Shown here one piece after another: positions 13,917-21,131 of a stretch of 27,770 bases of DNA. Position 1 is the stretch's first letter. Every line of letters begins with the position of its first letter. Both the position numbers and the translations under genes were made by a program. Source of the DNA: CAZSXS01 sp964611385 (GTDB taxonomy: Bacteria > Bacillota > Clostridia > Lachnospirales > CAYPQA01); contig CAZSXS010000049.1 of the NCBI GenBank assembly GCA_964611385.1, forward strand, positions 1 through 27,770, in the 5' to 3' direction. The notes under the pieces were generated by a model, which saw nothing but the letters and a program-made list of their open reading frames with translations, ran no database searches and was not told the origin of the DNA.

Positions 13917-14008
13917 ACAACAACATTACTTCGAGATTATTGAGATTTTCTTGATAAGAGTTGTTTGTCGGGATGTAAGGGGTATTTATATAATAGAAGG
14001 AGGATTCT

Positions 14009-14584
14009 ATGTTCAATAATGCGTTTGAACAATTCCCAATTTTAACAACGGAGCGTCTAATTTTACGAAGTCTTGATGAAAATGATGTTGATGCTATGCA
14101 GGAGTATTTAAGGGATTCAGATTATATGAAATATACCGATTATCCACCCAACTTTGTGATTACTAAAGAATTAATAAATATGTGGAAAAATGATGCATAC
14201 AACGCAAAAGCTTTGCTGCGTTGGTGTATCGCATTAAAGGAAAATAATTATTGTATTGGTAGCATATATTTATTTTTGCCATACGGTGATGATATTAGTG
14301 GAAGAAAGATGGACATTGGGTATGAGCTTTCACCCAAGTACAAAAATAAAGGATATGTAACCGAGGCTATAAAGAAAGTTGTAGAGTATGGGTTTACAGA
14401 AATGGATTTAAAAAGAATACAAGCACAAATTATTCCCGAACATATTGCTTCCATACGAGCAGTTGAAAAATGTGGATTTATTAATGAAGGAACTCTCAAA
14501 AATTCTTGTCACTATCAATTTTCAAATGAGCTTAAAACAATGGTGATGATGGCATTGACCCCCTCAGATAGCAACGTAAAATGA
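14009..14584 (+). CDS. GNAT-family N-acetyltransferase (RimJ/RimL type)
   Basis: A 191-residue GNAT protein. FPILTTERLILRSLDENDV at residues 9-27 is the classic start of the Acetyltransf_3 (RimJ/RimL) group. DIGYELSPKYKNKGYVTEAI contains the acetyl-CoA binding loop, and the segment IPEHIASIRAVEKCGFINEG is the conserved end of the fold. The substrate could be a ribosomal protein N-terminus, an amino acid or an antibiotic and cannot be told from sequence. AGAAGGAGG precedes the ATG. The gene is distinctly AT-rich compared with the operons on either side, and its stop region is repeated after the second GNAT gene at 15161, both suggesting acquisition as a unit. Confidence 0.9.
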   Translation: MFNNAFEQFPILTTERLILRSLDENDVDAMQEYLRDSDYMKYTDYPPNFVITKELINMWKNDAYNAKALLRWCIALKENNYCIGSIYLFLPYGDDISGRKMDIGYELSPKYKNKGYVTEAIKKVVEYGFTEMDLKRIQAQIIPEHIASIRAVEKCGFINEGTLKNSCHYQFSNELKTMVMMALTPSDSNVK

Positions 14585-14600
14585 GCAACCCCTTTAGTTA
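14580..14600 (+). repeat. Direct repeat at gene end, copy 1
   Basis: AATGAGCAACCCCTTTAGTT, spanning the stop codon of the GNAT gene, recurs at 15651-15670 with one change. The bases after it (AAGGACTAAGGG) can partly pair back with CCCTTTAGT. Confidence 0.8.
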
Positions 14601-14660
14601 AGGACTAAGGGTAAAAGGTTAAAGACTATTTCGTAAAATTTATATAATGGGAGCAAAAAG

Positions 14661-15155
14661 ATGTCAAAACAAAAGTTAATAATTATTAGTGGTTCACCCT
14701 GTGTCGGTAAAACCACTGTTGCGGATATGCTGTTTCAATCATACGAAAATAGTACTTTCTTAGACGGCGACTGGTGTTGGTGTGTCAATCCATTTTCAAT
14801 AAGTGACCCAAGACTACGAAATGGCGATAAAAGCATGTCGTTTATATTATCAAACTACTTAAACTCCGAGTTTGATTATGTGATATTTTCTTCTGTTGTT
14901 GTTATGTATGAATCTATTCGGGAATCCATTATTAAAGATATTGACGCAAAAGACTATGATATTATTGGCTTTACGTTAACATGCTTGGAAGAAACCTTGC
15001 GTAAACGTCATAAAAATCGTGGTGACGATAATCAAGTTTCCTTTCAATGGCTACACTTAGAATCATATCCTAATGATTATGTTATCAATACGGACGACAA
15101 AACAGTAAGCCAAATTGTAAACGAAATAAGAATCATAATAGAGAAAGCAGGTTAG
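14661..15155 (+). CDS. P-loop kinase-like protein
   Basis: A 164-residue P-loop protein with the Walker A motif GSPCVGKTT at residues 11-19, followed by a short helix and FLDGDWCWCVNPF, where an Asp would bind substrate or metal. A later TCLEETLRKRHKNRG supplies an Arg-rich lid-like segment. The size and layout fit the small nucleotide/antibiotic kinase group of P-loop enzymes; no substrate can be named. It is AT-rich like its neighbours. A weak GGGAGC lies before the ATG. It is five bases ahead of the GNAT gene, so the two are co-transcribed. Confidence 0.82.
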   Translation: MSKQKLIIISGSPCVGKTTVADMLFQSYENSTFLDGDWCWCVNPFSISDPRLRNGDKSMSFILSNYLNSEFDYVIFSSVVVMYESIRESIIKDIDAKDYDIIGFTLTCLEETLRKRHKNRGDDNQVSFQWLHLESYPNDYVINTDDKTVSQIVNEIRIIIEKAG

Positions 15156-15160
15156 AAATC

Positions 15161-15652
15161 ATGGAGTTATACACAAATGATTTAATCCTAAAAACCGTCA
15201 CTGAAAATGATATTGAAGAGGTTGCACGAATGTGGAAATTTGAAAATGGGTCTATTTCAATAGAAGAAGCAAAAAAGGCTATTGATAATATGCAAGATAA
15301 CCATAATCAGAATAAAAACGGAAGCATATATCACCTATGCTTCGCTGTATTTGAGAAGAATAGAGATACTATCATCGGATGGTGTGGCCTTGACGGCAAA
15401 AATGCCGGTAAATTGCATATTTTTTACTTAATTGATTCTAATTATCGTAACAAAGGATTTGCAACACAGTGTGCCGAAAAACTCCTTTCTTATGCTTTTG
15501 ATGAAGCACATGTACCCTTCGTAAACGGTGGTTGTGATAAGAATAACTTAGCATCATACAAGGTAATGGAAAAAATCGGAATGATTAAAGATGGCTACGC
15601 CGATAACGGCGACCCTTTGTTTTATATTAATAATGAAATGTACCATACATAA
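15161..15652 (+). CDS. GNAT-family N-acetyltransferase (second)
   Basis: A 163-residue GNAT protein of the Acetyltransf_3 type: MELYTNDLILKTVTENDIEE at the start, then IIGWCGLDGKNAGKLHIFYL, the acetyl-CoA loop NYRNKGFATQCAEKLL and NLASYKVMEKIGMIKDGY at the end. It is not a close copy of the protein at 14009, since it is shorter and differs in the N-terminal half, yet the DNA around both stop codons is nearly identical. It lies five bases after the P-loop gene. The substrate is unknown; a detoxification or antibiotic-modifying role is possible in this acquired-looking cassette. Confidence 0.9.
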   Translation: MELYTNDLILKTVTENDIEEVARMWKFENGSISIEEAKKAIDNMQDNHNQNKNGSIYHLCFAVFEKNRDTIIGWCGLDGKNAGKLHIFYLIDSNYRNKGFATQCAEKLLSYAFDEAHVPFVNGGCDKNNLASYKVMEKIGMIKDGYADNGDPLFYINNEMYHT

Positions 15653-15670
15653 TGAACAACCCCTTTAGTT
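15651..15670 (+). repeat. Direct repeat at gene end, copy 2
   Basis: AATGAACAACCCCTTTAGTT, matching 14580-14599 in 19 of 20 bases and also spanning the stop of a GNAT gene. Confidence 0.8.
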
Positions 15671-15713
15671 GTCAATAAAACCAAAACGAAACAATTAGAC
15701 AGATAATCCTTAT

Positions 15714-15745
15714 AAAAAAAGCATCTCCCTCGGAGATGCTTTTTT
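15714..15745. terminator. Bidirectional rho-independent terminator
   Basis: GCATCTCC and GGAGATGC form the stem around CTC, flanked by a run of A on the left and of T on the right. It ends the acetyltransferase unit and can also end the convergent kinase-like gene. Confidence 0.93.
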
Positions 15746-15802
15746 GCGCCCTTTTTGCAAAATCACAAGCCACAAGGTGAATGGCCATGTCGGCGAAACA
15801 GC

Positions 15803-16714
15803 TTATTTGGCGAGTAAAGCGGCGTTCCACGCTGCTTGAAATTCTTTTATTGATAAGTAGCGTTTATTTCTATCCAAATCAACAGCTTTCAATACAACGT
15901 CATAACACGCTTTATTTAAGTCCCATTTTTCAAGTGAACAAGGTGCAAATTGATTTTTTTGATACCTCAGACTTACTTCATTATCAGTGTAATTACCGAA
16001 AAAACGATCAAACAATAATGCTCCAAGCGTGTATATATTTGTTTTTTCATCAACAGTTGCACCTAAAATATATTCTTCAGGTGCCTTCAACCTCTTTGTT
16101 CCCCAAAAATCTGCTCCCATATCATTCATAGTTGGCTTTTTTCTGAAAAAATCAATGTCACAAATTGTTGTGGTATCTGTTTCAAAGTCGTACATTATAC
16201 TTCCATCGTAGAAATCAACCGCAACATATCCGCTTTCAAAAACAACATCTAAGAATGAAAATAATATTTTAGCCGATTCAATCCGTTTGGTAATCGGCAA
16301 TTGCTTGAAACGGTCGGCAGGCGGAATCATTTTTGGATTTTTGCTATACATTTCAAAATTCCAATGGTCAAACAAGCATTCACCATCTACCCATTTGAAT
16401 ATTGCAACATAGATATCACCAATAGGGTAATGCCTCACTAGTTTAATGAGATTTTTGTGTGTGATGCCCTCATATATTGGCATTGCACTTACCAATGAAG
16501 CAACGGCTTCCTCGGTTGTGCGAAGGGACTCTATTGTTTTTAATCCTGCTATTTTAACAAAGTATTTTTCATTTCCAGTATCCACGCCAAAACTGATATT
16601 TCCAGAATCATTTTGTGAAAATACCGCAAATACTTCACCAAGTGAAGTGATCCAAGAAAAATCAACTTCTTCTTTCATAAAAAAGTTGACATTACCAAAG
16701 TTAATTTCAACCAT
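15803..16714 (-). CDS. Protein-kinase-like protein with divergent catalytic loop
   Basis: A 303-residue protein with a eukaryotic-type kinase layout. Lys54 in YFVKIAG fits the ATP-binding Lys. VAVDFYDGSIMYD (Asp167) occupies the catalytic loop, CDIDFF (Asp186/188) the DFG position and LKAPEE the APE position; NIYTLGALLFDRFF follows as the usual helix F. The canonical HRDxKxxN is absent: the Lys and Asn of that loop are replaced, and no glycine-rich loop is evident. It may be a real but divergent Ser/Thr kinase, an aminoglycoside-kinase-like enzyme or a pseudokinase. GGAGG precedes the ATG. It is AT-rich, like the cassette next to it. No transmembrane or PASTA domain, so it is not PrkC. Confidence 0.78.
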   Translation of the reverse strand: MVEINFGNVNFFMKEEVDFSWITSLGEVFAVFSQNDSGNISFGVDTGNEKYFVKIAGLKTIESLRTTEEAVASLVSAMPIYEGITHKNLIKLVRHYPIGDIYVAIFKWVDGECLFDHWNFEMYSKNPKMIPPADRFKQLPITKRIESAKILFSFLDVVFESGYVAVDFYDGSIMYDFETDTTTICDIDFFRKKPTMNDMGADFWGTKRLKAPEEYILGATVDEKTNIYTLGALLFDRFFGNYTDNEVSLRYQKNQFAPCSLEKWDLNKACYDVVLKAVDLDRNKRYLSIKEFQAAWNAALLAK

Positions 16715-16949
16715 AAATCCTCCGTGTAATTTGGAAGGCTACAGTATGGTCACCCTCCATTTTTTGTTATACAGCATATTCAAAATACCCTCCTTTACTT
16801 TTCAATAAAACAACGATGATCAAGAAAAGCCTGATAATCCCCAACAAGTATTATTCTTGTACTCTACCATGAGTTTCCAAACCCGTCAATATACTTACTC
16901 TTATTAATTCACCCTCATCTTTATGCTTGATATCAGATGGAACCTTGTC

Positions 16950-16976
16950 ACACTTAAAGTTTGTACACATATGATA
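16950..16976 (+). promoter_or_regulatory. Candidate sigma-K-type promoter upstream of the coat-like genes
   Basis: AC at 16950-16951, a 16-base spacer and CATATGATA at 16968-16976 match the Bacillus sigma-K consensus AC-N16/17-CATANNNTA exactly. It lies about 240 bases before the gene at 17219, with a palindromic repeat copy in between. The remainder of 16715-17218 shows no gene. Confidence 0.33.
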
Positions 16977-17045
16977 AAGTACAGTGATCTGTACCCCACC
17001 AGGAAAACAAAACCTTCATGTGCCTGGCGGAGTTCAACAGGATAT

Positions 17046-17142
17046 ACTCAGTCCCTTAAACATTTACCAAGCCGCCATCATTAAACCCGGATAGATTCTA
17101 TTATTTGGGGCGGCGGGCTTTGCAAAGCTGAACGTGACTGAG
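17046..17142 (-). repeat. Palindromic intergenic repeat, copy 4
   Basis: Starts ACTCAGTC and ends GTGACTGAG. Shared internal blocks are CTTAAACATTTACCAAGCCG and CTTTGCAAAGCTGAACGTGA. Orientation is as at 209 and opposite to 2827. It lies between the kinase-like gene and the coat-like gene at 17219. Confidence 0.88.
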
Positions 17143-17218
17143 GATACCATCAGACATTGACAGCCGATCTGGGCGTTAGACTGATGGATTCCAGTTGTAA
17201 ATAATAGGGGGTTCGAAA

Positions 17219-17629
17219 ATGAAAGTTAAAGTGCGCACTTCCAAAAGACACAGCAAAAATCACCATCGGATAAATACAAACATAGAGAACACTTATAGCG
17301 AGTACGAGCCGGATGACAGGCCATGCTGCTCTGAGCACAAAGGATGTAGGGTTGTAACCTACCAAAATGCCAAAGTTTCCGTGCCGATTACGGTGAAGCC
17401 GAGAGTAGCGGCCGGAGAGATCAATACCTTTTGCTGCGGGGAGCCTATCGTTAAAAAGTCACCCTGTACTTTACGGTATCAGGGTGACGATTGTTATCCC
17501 GACTTAAAACCCAAATCACAGTGTAGCTTTGTTTTGTCTCAAAACATCTGTGTTGAAATCCCCATTGAGTTTTTTGCGGATACGATCATTTGCGATCCTC
17601 GAATTACATGCAATGAAGTGATCACTTAA
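17219..17629 (+). CDS. Cys-rich spore-surface-like protein
   Basis: A 136-residue protein with ATAGGGGG before its ATG. The first 30 residues are basic (MKVKVRTSKRHSKNHHR). Then come repeated beta-type blocks: VSVPITVKPRVAAGEINTFC, CGEPIVKKSPC and SFVLSQNICVEIPIEFFADT. In all it has ten Cys, without regular metal-motif spacing. The VPITV-KP, GEPIV and LSQ-CVEIPI blocks recur in the next gene (VPMQVTPYATIGQGVVNCVG, GDPIIT, VSQTVHLGVPVTFG), so they are tandem paralogues. From memory, proteins with this pattern are common in spore-forming Firmicutes; a spore-coat or exosporium role is inferred. No signal peptide, as expected for mother-cell proteins. Confidence 0.8.
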   Translation: MKVKVRTSKRHSKNHHRINTNIENTYSEYEPDDRPCCSEHKGCRVVTYQNAKVSVPITVKPRVAAGEINTFCCGEPIVKKSPCTLRYQGDDCYPDLKPKSQCSFVLSQNICVEIPIEFFADTIICDPRITCNEVIT

Positions 17630-17681
17630 CAAAGGTATAGACATATGCAAAGAAAAATCAATTTTGCAGAACAGATTCGAA

Positions 17682-17696
17682 TGCGGCAGAGCCGCA
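17682..17696 (+). promoter_or_regulatory. Small GC hairpin just before a ribosome binding site
   Basis: TGCGGC and GCCGCA form a 6-bp stem around AGA, three bases before GGAGG at 17700-17704. It could slow or shape ribosome access to the next gene. Confidence 0.4.
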
Positions 17697-17709
17697 AATG
17701 GAGGTTTTT

Positions 17710-18492
17710 ATGATCAAACAGCAATAGTTACCCTGCAACACACTAATTGATTATTCAAATGAAGTTGTAAATGGCAAAGTAATACCTTTTACAGTTGCCT
17801 TAGATGAAGTCAACTCAATCCTGTCACCAGCTGAAGGTCAAAACCAAAGATTTTGCTATATCATAACAGGAGTAGCCATACCGGATTCACCACATCAGCC
17901 TAATACATTTGTTGACTTAAGTCACCTTGTATTCGGCATCTGCAACAACATCACCTATGATCAGCTTACGAATGTGAGCGTAAGCATTGATGATGTACCC
18001 CAACGCATTGTTGTCGGAGAGGGCGGCAATGTAGAAATTATTACCGACAAGCCAACAGGCTGTTACGGTTTGAAATTTGATTTCGGCTTAAACAAAGTCG
18101 GCGGAGTTATGAATATCTGTTACGAACTGACTACGCCCTATACGGTCGGGCCCAATCAGGTTTGCCTCTTTGGCGGAAGCGAGACCGTTTCCGACTTATC
18201 CATTTGCGGACCAGTCTGTGGGGATGGTGCTTGCACCCAATACGTAGATTATGAAGGTATCGTCTGCGTTCCCATGCAGGTAACGCCTTATGCAACGATA
18301 GGTCAAGGGGTTGTCAACTGTGTTGGAGACCCTATCATCACGTATGGCGCTACGGAATGCACTGGTGTAGAAAACGGAACCTGTTTCTTTACTGTGTCCC
18401 AAACAGTCCACCTTGGTGTTCCTGTTACCTTCGGGCTGAATTATAAGTCAGGAAACGTCTGCGTAATTTGTGAAGATGCCGAAGGAAAGTAA
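17710..18492 (+). CDS. Spore-surface-like protein with in-frame amber codon at position 6
   Basis: The coding frame runs from an ATG at 17710, five bases after GGAGG, to the stop at 18490-18492 (260 codons), but codon 6 (17725-17727) is TAG. The sequence beyond the TAG is plainly coding and in frame: IDYSNEVVNGKVIPFTVALD, then IITGVAIPD and FVDLSHLVFGICNNIT. The only later start in frame is GTG at 17974, without a ribosome binding site, and it would drop this conserved first third. The second part carries GLKFDFGLNKVGGVMNICYE, VCLFGG, ICGPVCGDG and the same final block as the gene at 17219. So it is either freshly inactivated, read through by suppression, or affected by a sequence error. Confidence 0.75.
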
Positions 18493-18497
18493 GAAGA

Positions 18498-19820
18498 TTA
18501 AAATTTAGTCACTATACTCCGCACTTCATGCAAAAGCTTTTCAAGGTCTATGGTCTTATGTTCGCCGTTCTCGTATAAGATTTTGCCCTGGCACAGGGTC
18601 AAAACAACATCCTGTCCCGTAGCGGAATACACGATGCCGGAAATCGGGTCATAGCAAGGAGTGAGGCGTTCATTATCAAAGTCCAAAAGAATCAAATCGG
18701 CGTCATAGCCAAGCTTGACGGCACCGCAATTGTCCCGCCCCTGGGCCTTGGCCCCGTTTATGGTCGCCATGCGCAACACTTCCTTGGCAGGGAGAACCGT
18801 TGGGTTCGCTGTAGCCGCTTTTTGCAAGATACTCGCCAATTTAATTTCCTCAAATAAATCGTGACTGTTGTTGGAGGCAACGCCATCCGTTCCAAGGGCG
18901 ACGTTGACTCCTTTTTGAATCATCCGGGTCACGGGGGCGATTCCGCTGGCAAGCTTCAAGTTTGAAACGGGGTTATGAGCCACCGTAGCCCGACCAGCCA
19001 ACAAGTCCATATCTTCTTCCTCCAGCCAAACGCCATGAGCGGCAAGCACCGGCACGCTGAACAAGTCGTACTTGTCAAAAATCTGCGCCGGAGTCAATCC
19101 GTATTTTCCCTTGCACTGCTCATGCTCGAACTTGGTTTCCGACAGGTGGATGTGCATAGCCAAGGAATGCGCCTTTGCAAAATCCAGCACCTGCGTCCAA
19201 AGCCCTGGGAAGGAGGTATACTCTGCATGGATGGAAGCCTCGGCCTTAATCCTACCCTGGGACTGCTTTTGAAAGTTTTCCAGAACCAGCATGGTTTCCG
19301 TGAAGACTTTGTCCTCCTGGTAACGATAGGTTTCAGGTTCAAAACTGATGGCAGCATTACTCAAATTGGCCTTGAAACCGGAATCAAATACAGCCTTGGC
19401 AACAGAATCCAAGCTAAAATACATATCCGTCATAGAAACCGTGCCCGAAGCTATCATTTCTGCTATAGTCAAAAGAGCGCCCTTGTAAACGTCCTCCCCG
19501 TTCATCTTCTTTTCTGCCGGAAAGATATGATCAAAGAGCCAATCCTGTAAATTCAAATCCCCAGCAAAGCCCCGAAGCAAAGACATGGGTGAATGAGCAT
19601 GACAATTAATGAGTCCCGGCATAAGAACCTTATGCTTACAGTCTATCACCCGTTTACTTTCCGGAACAGCCTGGGATTCCGTGCTCTGTTCTTTTTTTGC
19701 CTCTGCCGGAAAGCCCTCCAAATAAGCAATCTTCCCGTCTTTCACCCCTACAAGGGCATTATGCAACACTTTGTCCTCATCCATAGTGACGACCGTTGCA
19801 TTTTTAAATAAGATATCCAT
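18498..19820 (-). CDS. mtaD: 5-methylthioadenosine/S-adenosylhomocysteine deaminase
   Basis: An amidohydrolase of 440 residues that deaminates MTA and SAH to their inosine forms in purine and methionine salvage. INCHAHSPMSLLRGFAGDL (His74, His76) is the metal HxH; HIHLSETKFE and VLAAHGVWL supply further metal ligands, and LGTDGVASNNSHDLFEEIKL the catalytic Asp. These are the standard MtaD/SsnA signatures. GGAGG lies seven bases before the ATG. It is the last gene of a three-gene minus-strand operon, 36 bases after a transporter gene. An extra stretch rich in Glu and Ser at residues 40-56 lies between the first beta strands. SsnA-like or other cytosine/guanine deaminases are alternatives. Confidence 0.9.
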   Translation of the reverse strand: MDILFKNATVVTMDEDKVLHNALVGVKDGKIAYLEGFPAEAKKEQSTESQAVPESKRVIDCKHKVLMPGLINCHAHSPMSLLRGFAGDLNLQDWLFDHIFPAEKKMNGEDVYKGALLTIAEMIASGTVSMTDMYFSLDSVAKAVFDSGFKANLSNAAISFEPETYRYQEDKVFTETMLVLENFQKQSQGRIKAEASIHAEYTSFPGLWTQVLDFAKAHSLAMHIHLSETKFEHEQCKGKYGLTPAQIFDKYDLFSVPVLAAHGVWLEEEDMDLLAGRATVAHNPVSNLKLASGIAPVTRMIQKGVNVALGTDGVASNNSHDLFEEIKLASILQKAATANPTVLPAKEVLRMATINGAKAQGRDNCGAVKLGYDADLILLDFDNERLTPCYDPISGIVYSATGQDVVLTLCQGKILYENGEHKTIDLEKLLHEVRSIVTKF

Positions 19821-19856
19821 GTATAAACCTCCAAAATTTTATCGTTAGTGTAAGGA

Positions 19857-21107
19857 TTATTTTGCCCGCCTTAATAAAATCGCACCCACCAAAAACAGTA
19901 AGATGATTGAAATCATCGCAAAGGAGCTTCTGCCAGTGAGACCTTTTACAATCGAGTAAAGCGCTGGGCCCATAACAGCCGCAAACTTACCCAGTATGTC
20001 GAACAGACCAAAGTACTCGCCAGATTTTTCAGGAGGGAGAAGCTTACCAAAATACGAGCGGGAGATGGCCTGAATCCCGCCTTGAACAGTGCCCACCATG
20101 ACCGACAAGACCCAAAAGATTGCTGTGCCCTGAGAAAGATTGAGCAGCTCAGTCTCCAGTCCAAAACCCATGACAAAGCCGGTAATGCAGATTAAAAAAT
20201 AAACAAGGATGGCAGCAAAAATCATGCGCAAGGAATCATAACGCTTGCTGAGCTTTCCAAAAAGGATGGCGCAAGGAAAAGCGACAAACTGAGTCACTAA
20301 GAGCGCCAAAATCATAGCCGTGCTGTCCAGACCCAGGGTGGCACCGTAGCTGGTGGCCATGCTGATGATGGTGTTGACGCCGTCAATATAGAAAAAATAA
20401 GCGGCCATAAAAAATAAAATGCTCTTGTTCTTTTTGATGCTTAAAAAGGTTTCAAAGAGATTCTTAAAAACATCGCCGACCAGGTTTCCCTTTGGCGCTT
20501 CGATGCCATAGTTCTGCTTCACGTTTTTTAGTATCGGAATGGAAAACAAGCCCCACCACAATACAGCCAGAATCAAGGAAAGCTTTACGGCCAGAGTCGC
20601 GTCTATTCCGAAGCTTTCGCCGAAGGTGATGAGCAAAATGCTGAGAATAAAAGGAATCGTACTCCCGCCGATATAACCAAAGGCAAAACCCAGGCTAGAA
20701 ACATTGTCCATCCTGTCCTTGGTGGTCACATCCGTCAAGAAGCTGTCATAACAGAGGTTGGAACCGGAGTACCCAATATGGGAAAGAATGTAACCCAAAA
20801 GCATCAATTGCCATTGGTTGGTGAGCGCGCAAAAAGCAGTAAAGAACAGGCCCACGATCAAAAAGAGGACAAAAAGCTTTTTCTTATTCCCACTGTAATC
20901 CGCAAGAGTCCCGATCAAAGGTGCAGCCAGAGCCACCAAAGCCGTTGAGATGGCCGTACCAATGCCCCACCAAAAATCACCGCTTTGCCCTTGTGCGTTA
21001 CAGACACCTGTAAAAAAGATGGGAAAAACCGCCGCAACCACTATGGTAATGTAGGCTGAGTTTGCCCAGTCGTATAGAATCCAGCTTTTCTCTTGTTTTG
21101 TAAGCAT
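19857..21107 (-). CDS. MFS transporter, UMF1/Atg22-like
   Basis: A 416-residue integral membrane protein with about twelve hydrophobic segments. The start, KQEKSWILYDWANSAYITIV, is the signature of the UMF1 (Vacuole effluxer Atg22-like) branch of the major facilitator superfamily; GTLADYSGNKKK is the loop 2-3 motif and GGIQAISRSYFGKLLPPEKS another family landmark. In yeast, Atg22 exports amino acids; bacterial substrates are mostly unknown. GGAGG precedes the ATG. It lies 24 bases after the phosphodiesterase gene and ahead of mtaD, so its substrate may be a nucleoside or a breakdown product of one. The link is inferred from the operon only. Confidence 0.9.
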   Translation of the reverse strand: MLTKQEKSWILYDWANSAYITIVVAAVFPIFFTGVCNAQGQSGDFWWGIGTAISTALVALAAPLIGTLADYSGNKKKLFVLFLIVGLFFTAFCALTNQWQLMLLGYILSHIGYSGSNLCYDSFLTDVTTKDRMDNVSSLGFAFGYIGGSTIPFILSILLITFGESFGIDATLAVKLSLILAVLWWGLFSIPILKNVKQNYGIEAPKGNLVGDVFKNLFETFLSIKKNKSILFFMAAYFFYIDGVNTIISMATSYGATLGLDSTAMILALLVTQFVAFPCAILFGKLSKRYDSLRMIFAAILVYFLICITGFVMGFGLETELLNLSQGTAIFWVLSVMVGTVQGGIQAISRSYFGKLLPPEKSGEYFGLFDILGKFAAVMGPALYSIVKGLTGRSSFAMISIILLFLVGAILLRRAK

Positions 21108-21131
21108 AGTCCCTCCAAAAGTAAAATGACC

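Noticed and set aside
13971..13993. TTGTCG-N18-TATAAT just before the first GNAT gene
   Set aside because: The start of transcription would fall within the ribosome binding site; the upstream pair at 13888-13916 is a better promoter.
17974..18492. A complete 172-residue gene starting at GTG 17974
   Set aside because: There is no ribosome binding site, and the frame is coding for 82 codons upstream, back to the amber codon; the proper start is 17710.
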